Source of the DNA: Chthoniobacterales bacterium
Lineage (GTDB): Bacteria > Verrucomicrobiota > Verrucomicrobiia > Chthoniobacterales > UBA10450
Reading direction: 5' to 3'
DNA: 64,000 bases
NCBI GenBank assembly: GCA_035274845.1
Contig: DATENU010000024.1
Span: 310,001 to 374,000, forward strand
The translations under genes were made by a program, and so were the position numbers. Under the pieces are notes generated by a model. It made no database searches. It saw only the letters and a list, made by a program, of their open reading frames with translations, and was not told where the DNA came from. Positions 33,651 to 40,781 of this stretch are shown here, one piece after another. Position 1 is the first letter of the stretch. Each line of letters opens with the position of its first letter.

Positions 33651-35258
33651 CTAGAGCTGGCTCCCCATCGCCATGTAGTTCACGTCGGTATCGCGGCTGA
33701 GGATCAGCCTGCGCCGCTGGGCGTTGTACCGCTTCTCCAGCTCTGCCCTTATAGATGTATACCAATCGGGCGGCGAACTCCGCGGCCAATTCGGCGGAAG
33801 GTCCGGGACCCAGGCCGTGCGCGGATTATTGGGAAAGGTAATCGACCCGGAATGGTGCACGTAAACAACACCGCGTTGCCACACGCGAACCTTGTTTGAA
33901 TGGATACGACCACGCATCTCGATGTCCCAGGCACGCGCTTCATCCTCGCCCGGGCGCCGGCCGACCCGGCCGACCCAAACTCCGGTCAAAGGTTCGCGGC
34001 TGAACGGGCGCGCGAACGTCTGGGGCTCACCCGCGCCGGCGAGCTTGAGGCCGAATCTTTCGTTCAGGTAGTCTGACCCCGTCTGCGGCGGCGGTTTGCC
34101 GGCCACCAAGGAGTTCCACTCCGCCGTCCAAATGACCCGCCAGTTCTTCAGCTCGCGAGCTGACCCACCAGTGGTGGGAGTCGAGTAGACGAAGGCCACA
34201 GCGGCCCTCTCGGCCTCCCCCGGGGAAGTGCTCCAGCCTTGCGGGTCCGGTTCACGCCAGTTTGTCGACTCGGGGCCGAACGACCCTCCGAGCACGAACA
34301 ACATGCTCCTGCCCTGGGTCGTGCCGGTGGGATTCGGGCCGCGGTCGACTAGCACGCCCTGCGGGATGGGCTCCGGAAGTGCCACCCGCTGCGTTTGGAT
34401 CGAGCCGAGCCTGGGCCCCTCCTCGTTGAAGAATTCTGCGTTGACGGCTCTGATGTCCTCCACCGGGTCCCTGTTGGCCACCTTCCACTCGGCCCTTTGG
34501 GTCGCTGCCAGCGCCTGGTACTGCTCGAGGTAGTCGTAAAATCTGCGCAATGCCAACGAGTGCTCGGAGCTCAGGTAGCGGTTGTTGTTGAGGAGCAGGC
34601 GGCCGTAGGCGTCTACCAACGTCTCCTTCCCCATTTTCCCGTCCAGATGGCGGGTCATGTTGGCGAGGTTGGTCCCTGCGCTGGTGGTGTTCAGCAACTG
34701 CACGAAGCGCTGCTTCCTCTGCTCCAGACAATCCTTCGCCTTCTCGATCTCCTCTGGTGTAGCGGCCCCGGACATGACCCTAGCCAGGTTCTCAGCGGCG
34801 CGCGCGAGCCCCCGCATGCCGTCGCGGTTGATCGAGTCGACGTTGTTCCTGTAGAGCTCGAAGTCCAACATCTCACGGTTGAACGCGGTCTGATCGACAC
34901 GTTGTCTGAGCTCGTTGAGGGTGTCCTGCAGGGCGACCAGCCTACCGTCTATCTGGGTCAATTGCGCGGAGATGGCCCGCAGTTGCTCGGCGGTGGGGTC
35001 GGCTTGGGCGAGCCCGAGCCGGTTCATGACGAAGGAGAACGCTTGGTTGCCGATGCGGCTCTTGGCGGCGTCCCAAAACGCTTGGACCAGGTCCATCGCC
35101 GGGTTGGCGGCGGCGGCGGCGAACTGGGCCTCGGCGGTCCCGGCCGGGGGGCAGATCTTGTCGGTGTCGCTGGCGTGGGCGAGTCCCGCACCGGCGATCA
35201 GGCCTAAACTGCATGCACCGATTACCGTCGCGGCGACGACCGCCCTCTTTCGGAACAC
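33651..35258 (-). CDS. Orphan secreted protein of unknown function in a repeat-flanked island
   Basis: A 535-residue protein if started at GTG 35258 (MFRKRAVVAATVIGACSL...), which gives a clean signal peptide ending AHA; the open frame extends to 35330 through a foreign fragment. Residues about 60-230 are helical with a coiled-coil stretch (LRAISAQLTQIDGRLVALQDT), and the C-terminal half is beta-rich with WVGRVGRRPGEDEARAWDIEMRG. No family was recognised. Local GC is clearly higher than in neighbours around 35.1 kb. Flanking repeats and a decayed sco copy suggest it arrived by transfer. Confidence 0.6.
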   Translation of the reverse strand: MFRKRAVVAATVIGACSLGLIAGAGLAHASDTDKICPPAGTAEAQFAAAAANPAMDLVQAFWDAAKSRIGNQAFSFVMNRLGLAQADPTAEQLRAISAQLTQIDGRLVALQDTLNELRQRVDQTAFNREMLDFELYRNNVDSINRDGMRGLARAAENLARVMSGAATPEEIEKAKDCLEQRKQRFVQLLNTTSAGTNLANMTRHLDGKMGKETLVDAYGRLLLNNNRYLSSEHSLALRRFYDYLEQYQALAATQRAEWKVANRDPVEDIRAVNAEFFNEEGPRLGSIQTQRVALPEPIPQGVLVDRGPNPTGTTQGRSMLFVLGGSFGPESTNWREPDPQGWSTSPGEAERAAVAFVYSTPTTGGSARELKNWRVIWTAEWNSLVAGKPPPQTGSDYLNERFGLKLAGAGEPQTFARPFSREPLTGVWVGRVGRRPGEDEARAWDIEMRGRIHSNKVRVWQRGVVYVHHSGSITFPNNPRTAWVPDLPPNWPRSSPPDWYTSIRAELEKRYNAQRRRLILSRDTDVNYMAMGSQL

Positions 35259-35316
35259 GGCCCCGCCACCCTGCGCGGCGTCGGCGCGGACCAGGTCCTG
35301 GTGCTCATCAACGGCG
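35259..35316 (+). pseudogene. Fragment of a TonB-dependent receptor plug domain
   Basis: The plus-strand frame reads GPATLRGVGADQVLVLING, the characteristic plug motif of TonB-dependent receptors (typically PATLRGLGPDQVLVLVNGKRR). It lacks a start and the remainder of the receptor. It runs directly into the right copy of the 53-bp repeat. It is antisense to the start of the orphan gene, so the junction is a scar of recombination. Confidence 0.55.
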
Positions 35317-35366
35317 TCGGGGAGCTTCACGAGCCGGAGTTAAACAAGTCTTACAATCTGTTGGCA
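35314..35366 (+). repeat. Right copy of a 53-bp direct repeat
   Basis: Partner of the copy at 33566-33618, with six substitutions. In one frame both copies read GVGELHEP(E/Q)L(N/S)KSY(N/K)LLA. It ends 28 bp before the stop codon of the intact sco gene. Confidence 0.8.
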
Positions 35367-35394
35367 AGACCCTTTATTTTTTCGGGACAAGGGC

Positions 35395-36069
35395 CTAGGG
35401 CCTTTGTTCCGCTGGTTGCTCGCGCAGCAGATGGTGCGTGTCGGCGACGAGTTTCGTGACGCCGTCGGCCGCGAGTGCATCGTAATAGCCGCGGATCGTT
35501 CCGCGTCGATCCACCAGGACGAAGCGGGTGCTGTGCACGGGACCTGACCCGGGCTCTTCGCCGGCGGCGATCGCGAGCTTAAATCCATCACGCGACAGCG
35601 AAGTAATTGCGTCCAACGGGCCTGTCAGAAAATCCCAGCGGAACGGCTCTTTCCGCAGTTTGTCGGCGTAGGCGCGTAAAACCTCTGGAGTGTCTTTCTC
35701 CGGGTCAACAGTGAATGAGACGAGATGAACGTCGCTTTTCGCCAGAGGTTTTTGGAGCTCGCTCATTCGAGTGCTGATAATCGGACATGGGCCCGGGCAC
35801 TTCGTGAAAATGAAATCCGCGATCCAGATTTTTCCGGTCAATTGCTCCGAACCAAACGGCTGGTTCTCCTGATTGGTCAGTTCGAATTTTGGAATGTCGC
35901 CATATGCCGGGAGCGGGCGGTTCGAGAGTTGATTGACCTGAACCTGCCGCAGCCAGAAGAGCGCCCCGGCCGTCACCAAAGGAATCAGGATCAGGGTGGC
36001 TTTCCAGGCCGTACTCCTTCCTGTCGTCACCGGAGATCGCACCGGCAGAGTAGCAGTCTCAGCCTTCAT
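35395..36069 (-). CDS. sco: SCO1/SenC-family copper chaperone for cytochrome oxidase
   Basis: SCO proteins deliver copper to the CuA centre of subunit II. The 224-residue version starts at ATG 36069 inside the ctaB stop (ATGA); the frame extends upstream but only through ctaB. It has an N-terminal membrane helix (about 23-40) and a thioredoxin-like domain with the copper motif CPGPC (C91, C95) and the distal histidine H179 in GPVHST. It is the last gene of the minus-strand oxidase operon, next to the rearranged island that contains its decayed copy. Confidence 0.93.
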   Translation of the reverse strand: MKAETATLPVRSPVTTGRSTAWKATLILIPLVTAGALFWLRQVQVNQLSNRPLPAYGDIPKFELTNQENQPFGSEQLTGKIWIADFIFTKCPGPCPIISTRMSELQKPLAKSDVHLVSFTVDPEKDTPEVLRAYADKLRKEPFRWDFLTGPLDAITSLSRDGFKLAIAAGEEPGSGPVHSTRFVLVDRRGTIRGYYDALAADGVTKLVADTHHLLREQPAEQRP

Positions 36070-36989
36070 AGTTTGGTGAGGACCAGCGCGGCCAGGAGCA
36101 GAGGCAAATAGATGATTGAGGTAAGGAAAAGCCGGCGCGCGTCGGCGACCTTTTGGGTTCGGAGAAACTGCATTGCGGCAAAGATGAACAATCCATTCAA
36201 GACGAGCTCGGCCACCAGGTAGGTCGAGCTGACCACCTTCAGAAACGCCGGAATTCCGGAAATGAAAAGCAGGAGGAAACAAAACAACACGCTCTGGCTG
36301 GCGCTGCGGTTGCCGCTGTCGTCGTTCTTCGAGATCATTTCAAATCCAGCGCGGGCATAATCCTCCCGGTACATCCAGGCGATCGCGAAAAAGTGCGGCA
36401 ATTGCCAGAAGAACAGGATCGCGAAGAGACTCCAGGCGCCGGGGTCGAGCCGGCCGCTCGCCGCCGCCCAGCCGACTACCGGAGGAAGCGCTCCCGGAAT
36501 TGCGCCCACGAGAGTGTTGAACGTCGTAACCCGCTTGAGCGGAGTGTAGGCGAAAATGTAAATAACGACTGTAGCTGCCGCCAGGATGGCACTAACCCGG
36601 TTGCACAGGATCGCGAGATAAATCACGCCGCCGAGAGAAAGGAGACATCCCAGGATGAGCGCATCGCGCGCCTGCATTCGGCCGGCGGGGATTGGTCGCG
36701 TTTTCGTGCGGTGCATGAGCGCGTCGAGCCGGCGTTCCCACCATTGGTTGAGCGCGGCAGCGCCGGCCGCGGCAAGGGCAGTCCCAAAGACCGCGTGGAA
36801 AAGACCGGCCGGATTAATCGGACCCGCCGCCCCGAGGTAATAACCCACTGCGGTCGTCAGCAGGACCAGCAGGGTCAGGCGCGCCTTGACCAACTCCGAA
36901 AAATCAGACAGCAGCCGGCGGCGCGACCCGTCGCGGGCGGACCCAACCGGGTCGACTTCCGAGTCCGCGGGAATGGCGACGGTCTTCAT
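36066..36989 (-). CDS. ctaB: Protoheme IX farnesyltransferase (heme O synthase) CtaB
   Basis: CtaB attaches a farnesyl group to heme b, giving heme O. The 307-residue protein has about nine membrane helices and the prenyltransferase motif NQWWERRLDALMHRTKTRPIP (split Asp/Asn box). ATG 36989 was chosen because it overlaps the ctaA stop (ATGA) and leads into SELVKARLTLLVLLTTAVGYY, typical for the family. With ctaA and sco it provides heme A and copper to the aa3 oxidase. Confidence 0.95.
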   Translation of the reverse strand: MKTVAIPADSEVDPVGSARDGSRRRLLSDFSELVKARLTLLVLLTTAVGYYLGAAGPINPAGLFHAVFGTALAAAGAAALNQWWERRLDALMHRTKTRPIPAGRMQARDALILGCLLSLGGVIYLAILCNRVSAILAAATVVIYIFAYTPLKRVTTFNTLVGAIPGALPPVVGWAAASGRLDPGAWSLFAILFFWQLPHFFAIAWMYREDYARAGFEMISKNDDSGNRSASQSVLFCFLLLFISGIPAFLKVVSSTYLVAELVLNGLFIFAAMQFLRTQKVADARRLFLTSIIYLPLLLAALVLTKL

Positions 36990-38104
36990 GAGGCTGCAAT
37001 CTCCATCGGAACGGGATAGTTGCGAGCGGAGGTCATCCGTTGGTCGCCCCGCCGGAGGCGCAGGCAGATCGTTGAGATGGCAACTCCAAGAGCAAACATG
37101 GTCGCGCCGACAGCTACATGCGCGGTGGCGATATCGGCCGCCTTGTTGCTCCAGATGACCCACGCCCCAAGAGTGATCTGCCCGCAAAGAAGCAGAAACC
37201 AGAGATCGGTTAATCGGGAAAGCAGCCCTGCGTTTTCTCCACTTTTCCGCGCCGCAAACAGCGAGGCGATGACGCCGGCCGCGATCGCCAAGGCTAAGGC
37301 CCGGTGAGCCATATGGAGCCAGATTTGGCCGGGCGTCACATCCGATAGGGCACGGGCATCGCGCCAGGTATTAATTTTCGCGATCCGAGCAGGCGACGTA
37401 TCAGGAAAAATGGCGCCATAGGCGAGTGGAAAATCCAGGATCGATAAATCGCGATGTTGATGGCGCATGGTCGCGCCGAGGCCGAGCTGCACGTAAATCA
37501 GAAGCGTAGTGGCCACGGAGATGCGCGCCAACATTCTGGTAGGGACGCCGCGGTGCGGCGTCCGCCGATTGTCCTCCAACGTTCCATCGACTGCACGGAC
37601 GGCGCCGCGCGCCGTCCCTGCCATTTGCCGCCAGAGCCGCGAGGTTGCGAGGACAATAACGATCAGCATCCCGAAATAGGCCTGGGCCAGACAGGCGTGG
37701 AAGACCCCGATCTCATCCTTCAACAAAGTCACACGTAACCCGCCGAGGATGCCTTGCAAAATGACAGCGCCAAGCGCGGCGAAGCCGAGGTTCCGGACCC
37801 AGCGGCGGCCGTCTTTCCTCCAAATCCAGAGCGCGAGGATAATCGTGAGGAAGCCAACCGTGGAAGCAATGAGGCGATGGGTATGCTCGAAGAAAATTCC
37901 TCCAACCCATCTTGAGACCGGAAAGAGAAACATGTTGTAGCCGAACGTCGTCGGCCAATCAGGCACGGCGAGGCCCACGCCTTTGCTCGTGACCATTCCT
38001 CCGCTGCAAATGAGAAGGAGCGTGGCGATGGCCGTCAACCAGGCGAAGCGATGCAGCCATTTGGAGCCGCGATCCGGTATCGTGGCCGAGGAGCTAGACG
38101 ACAT
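36986..38104 (-). CDS. ctaA: Heme A synthase CtaA/COX15
   Basis: CtaA oxidises the methyl group of heme O to a formyl group. The 372-residue protein has eight membrane helices and conserved heme-binding histidines in FFEHTHRLIA and WLHMAHRALA. Residues about 161-188 (ARGAVRAVDG ... TPHRGVPTR) are encoded by a palindromic element and are not expected in the family; the reading frame stays open across it. The gene heads toward ctaB with an ATGA overlap and follows coxB by 39 bp. Confidence 0.92.
   Translation of the reverse strand: MSSSSSATIPDRGSKWLHRFAWLTAIATLLLICSGGMVTSKGVGLAVPDWPTTFGYNMFLFPVSRWVGGIFFEHTHRLIASTVGFLTIILALWIWRKDGRRWVRNLGFAALGAVILQGILGGLRVTLLKDEIGVFHACLAQAYFGMLIVIVLATSRLWRQMAGTARGAVRAVDGTLEDNRRTPHRGVPTRMLARISVATTLLIYVQLGLGATMRHQHRDLSILDFPLAYGAIFPDTSPARIAKINTWRDARALSDVTPGQIWLHMAHRALALAIAAGVIASLFAARKSGENAGLLSRLTDLWFLLLCGQITLGAWVIWSNKAADIATAHVAVGATMFALGVAISTICLRLRRGDQRMTSARNYPVPMEIAAS
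37538..37622. repeat. Two-hairpin palindromic element inserted in frame inside ctaA
   Basis: Two perfect 9-bp-stem, 3-nt-loop hairpins: GGACGCCGC-GGT-GCGGCGTCC (37543-37563) and GGACGGCGC-CGC-GCGCCGTCC (37597-37617), 33 bp apart. The ends TGGTAGGGACG and CGTCCCTGCCA are inverted repeats with one mismatch. It resembles the element between actC and actD in design. Confidence 0.75.
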
Positions 38105-38143
38105 TGAACCAATCTGGCCGGGATCATCGATCCCGGCTACAAA

Positions 38144-39082
38144 TCAATGATGTTCGTGGGCGCTGGGGCTGGGATTCGGCGCAGCCGGCGGCTCGCCGGG
38201 CTTGGCGTCAGGCGCACCACTTGGGTTCGTCGTCTTGGGGCCACCCGGCGGTGCTATGGTGCCGGGAGTTGGTCCGACAGGTGGTTCGCCGGGCGGACGT
38301 TCGGCCGGAGGCGGAGCGGATTGGCTTCCCGAAAGCTCCACTCGTTCCTTCATCCAAGCCTGATAATCCTCCGGACTGTCCACGACCAGCATCCCTTTCA
38401 TGCTGTAATGACCCAGGCCGCAAAGCTGCCCGCAGACGACTTCGAAGCTGCCCTTCTTGATCGGCTTAAACCACATTGGAATAATCTGGCCGGGGATCGC
38501 GTCCTGGGCCGAGCGCATGTTGGGCAGCGCGAAATTATGGATTACGTCTTTCGAGGAGAGTTCGATAATGACCGGTCGATCCACGGGCACGTGCAGCTCT
38601 CCCAGCACCACGATGTCGTCCTTGGACGCGGCGTCCGCCGAATCGAGGCCGAGAGGATTCGAATTTGTCACCAATCCGATATCTCGGCGGCCAAACTGGC
38701 CGTCCGGCCCGGGTAAATGGAAATTCCAATTGAATTGCTGGCCCACGGCATGGACGACGATGGCATCTTTGTCTTCCGGAAATTGGTTTACCCGCTTGGC
38801 CCAAAGCGGGATGGCGAACCCAACGAGCAACACCGCCTCGATGAGGACCACCGCGAATTCCAAGTGAGTGGAGATGCCGCTCTTAACCCCCTCGTGATCG
38901 GCAACCGAGTGACGGCCTTTGCGGAAACGCACCAGGACATAAACAAAGAAAGCCGACCAACCGACAAAGAGCGCGCCCATGAACCAATGGCTGAACTCGA
39001 TGATGTGATCGATCTGAAAACCGTGCTCCGAGGCATTGGGCGGCATCCCGATGAGCTCATTGATGAGGGCGAGACTATTCAT
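38144..39082 (-). CDS. coxB: Cytochrome c oxidase subunit II (CoxB), CuA-containing
   Basis: Subunit II accepts electrons from cytochrome c. The 312-residue protein has two membrane helices (about 30-52 and 76-95) and a periplasmic cupredoxin domain whose CuA ligands are intact: H182, then C217 and C221 in CGQLCGLGHYSM with H225 and M228. No cytochrome c domain is fused. The last 55 residues are a proline/glycine-rich tail ending HEHH. The gene overlaps the small membrane-protein gene upstream by 8 bp. Confidence 0.95.
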   Translation of the reverse strand: MNSLALINELIGMPPNASEHGFQIDHIIEFSHWFMGALFVGWSAFFVYVLVRFRKGRHSVADHEGVKSGISTHLEFAVVLIEAVLLVGFAIPLWAKRVNQFPEDKDAIVVHAVGQQFNWNFHLPGPDGQFGRRDIGLVTNSNPLGLDSADAASKDDIVVLGELHVPVDRPVIIELSSKDVIHNFALPNMRSAQDAIPGQIIPMWFKPIKKGSFEVVCGQLCGLGHYSMKGMLVVDSPEDYQAWMKERVELSGSQSAPPPAERPPGEPPVGPTPGTIAPPGGPKTTNPSGAPDAKPGEPPAAPNPSPSAHEHH

Positions 39083-39335
39083 ACGGCTTCAAGTCCTCGT
39101 CAGTCAGTTGTTGATGGGGCTCGAGGGGAGTGTTCGCGTGCCGCCAAAGATGAAAACTGAACGCGCCCACGCCTCCCATGACCGACATAATGACCCCCAT
39201 TAGCACCCAGACCGCGACGGCCATGTGCTCCCCTGTTTTCCCCTCCCGCGCCGCGTAACAAACCGAACAGGCCAGTGCCTGGCCCACGGAAGTGCCCAGG
39301 AAAAGACAAACGGCAATGATGATTCGCCCCTTCAT
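39075..39335 (-). CDS. Small exported membrane protein in the oxidase operon
   Basis: An 86-residue protein starting at ATG 39335, with a signal-like first helix (about 4-22), then CSVCYAAREGKTGEH and a second membrane helix (about 40-62). The two cysteines could bind metal or form a disulfide. It overlaps coxB by 8 bp and the preceding small gene by 4 bp, so it is clearly co-translated with the oxidase. Function not recognised. Confidence 0.7.
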   Translation of the reverse strand: MKGRIIIAVCLFLGTSVGQALACSVCYAAREGKTGEHMAVAVWVLMGVIMSVMGGVGAFSFHLWRHANTPLEPHQQLTDEDLKPYE

Positions 39336-39541
39336 GTGATGATGCGCAGCCGTTTCATTTTTTTCCAAAACCAAATCCCATAGACAACCAGGGCGGCCGC
39401 CGCCACGAACGCGACGATCGCGCCGACGCGGAACGCGGGCGAGCCATGGATCGAATCGACCCAGAGACACCAGGCGCCGGTCCCCAGCGCCAGCAGGGTC
39501 GAGAAAGTAATGAAAACGATATGAAAGCCTTTAAGCGACAT
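39332..39541 (-). CDS. Small two-helix membrane protein in the oxidase operon
   Basis: A 69-residue protein with two membrane helices (about 5-27 and 37-59) and a basic end (KKMKRLRIIT). It starts on the last base of coxD's stop region and overlaps the next gene by 4 bp. Size and place suggest an accessory or assembly subunit of the aa3 oxidase; no family was recognised. Confidence 0.65.
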   Translation of the reverse strand: MSLKGFHIVFITFSTLLALGTGAWCLWVDSIHGSPAFRVGAIVAFVAAAALVVYGIWFWKKMKRLRIIT

Positions 39542-39894
39542 TAGCGAGTGACCGGATCGTACCAGGCGAGATAAGTCAGGAAGAAAAGTCCGAGCACGAA
39601 AAACGCGGTGAAGATGAGGATGCGGTAGATGAGCTTCTTTTCGTTCGACAAGTGCATGAAGATCGCGGCGACGAGCCCGGCCTTAAACGTCGCGACAGCC
39701 ATGGCCACGGTGACGTTCATCTTCTGGGTCCCAAAATCGACATAGGAAAGCCAGACGGTGATGGCCGTGAACGTGACCAGGATCAGCCCGATGAGCAGGT
39801 ACTTGCGGACGTGCTTGGCAACGTTGTGGCCGGCGTGTTCGTCCGGCGCGGCGTGCGGATCGACCGCGATCGTATCGTGATGAGATTCGTCCAT
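39541..39894 (-). CDS. coxD: Cytochrome c oxidase subunit IV family protein (CoxD)
   Basis: A 117-residue protein starting at ATG 39894 with a histidine- and aspartate-rich N terminus (MDESHHDTIAVDPHAAPDEHAGH) and three membrane helices. The segment FKAGLVAAIFMHLSNEKKLIYRIL matches the prokaryotic subunit IV/CoxF family. The open frame runs further upstream but only through coxC. It begins 2 bp after coxC. Prokaryotic subunit IV is thought to stabilise the oxidase core. Confidence 0.88.
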   Translation of the reverse strand: MDESHHDTIAVDPHAAPDEHAGHNVAKHVRKYLLIGLILVTFTAITVWLSYVDFGTQKMNVTVAMAVATFKAGLVAAIFMHLSNEKKLIYRILIFTAFFVLGLFFLTYLAWYDPVTR

Positions 39895-39896
39895 GG

Positions 39897-40772
39897 TTAG
39901 AGCAGGTAGAAAAGCGGGAAAACAAAGATCCAGACCAGGTCGACGAAGTGCCAGAACAAGCCGGCGACTTCGACGCGATTGGCGAGATGCTCGGGATTTC
40001 GCCGATAAATCCGCGTGCTTGCCGGCAGCATCATGTAGCAAAACACCAGGACACCACCGAGCACGTGCGCGCCGTGCAGCCCGGTGATCGTGAAATAGGT
40101 GGCAAAAAAGGTGTTGTGCTTCGGCACAAACGTGGTGGCCATCTCCACGTCCTCTTTCGCGATTTCCGCTATTTTTTCCGAACGCGCCAACGGCCAGAAA
40201 TGCGGACGATCGCTCTGCGGATCGGTCGGCGCGGCGTTTATCTGGTCGAGCTGAATTTCGTATTCGTGGATGTTGGCGTCTTCCGCAGCCTTTTCGTTGT
40301 GAAGGTGGCCGGTGATCTCGCGGCGCGGCGCCAAACCCTTTTCCTTCGCGTGGTGGTTGCCGAGGTACTCCTCGTATTTCTCCAGACGATCTTCGCGAAT
40401 CCTGACGCCGAAATGTTTGAACTTGTCGGGCCATTCATAAGCCAGCTTCACCACGAGGAAGATCACACCGCAAAGGATCGTGATCGCCATGTAGATCCTG
40501 TATCTCGCGAACTGCCGCATCTTCAGCGCCGCCCACGCCAAAACCACCGTGACCGACGACGCGATCAGGATCGCCGTGTTCATCGTCCCGACCGGAACAT
40601 TCAAAAGGCCGTGCGGCCAATCGCCGGGTGAAGCGTCGAGCCGGAGAAAAACGTAAGCGGAAAACAATCCGCCGAAGAGCATCACTTCCGAGGCGAGAAA
40701 GAGCCAAATCCCAACCTTGGCGTTCCAAAGGCCGGTATCAGGCCGGGCCGTAACTGTGTAAGGAATTTCCAT
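39897..40772 (-). CDS. coxC: Cytochrome c oxidase subunit III (CoxC) with a long extra loop
   Basis: A 291-residue subunit III. The conserved parts are KVGIWLFLASEVMLFGGLFSAY, FFATYFTITGLHGAHVLGG and the final FWHFVDLVWIFVFPLFYLL. Between helices III and IV there is an unusual hydrophilic insertion of about 100 residues (about 118-218, charged and helical, YEWPDKFKHFG to VEMATTFVPKHN). The gene lies between coxA (9 bp upstream) and coxD. Confidence 0.93.
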   Translation of the reverse strand: MEIPYTVTARPDTGLWNAKVGIWLFLASEVMLFGGLFSAYVFLRLDASPGDWPHGLLNVPVGTMNTAILIASSVTVVLAWAALKMRQFARYRIYMAITILCGVIFLVVKLAYEWPDKFKHFGVRIREDRLEKYEEYLGNHHAKEKGLAPRREITGHLHNEKAAEDANIHEYEIQLDQINAAPTDPQSDRPHFWPLARSEKIAEIAKEDVEMATTFVPKHNTFFATYFTITGLHGAHVLGGVLVFCYMMLPASTRIYRRNPEHLANRVEVAGLFWHFVDLVWIFVFPLFYLL

Positions 40773-40781
40773 GAGCGGGAA

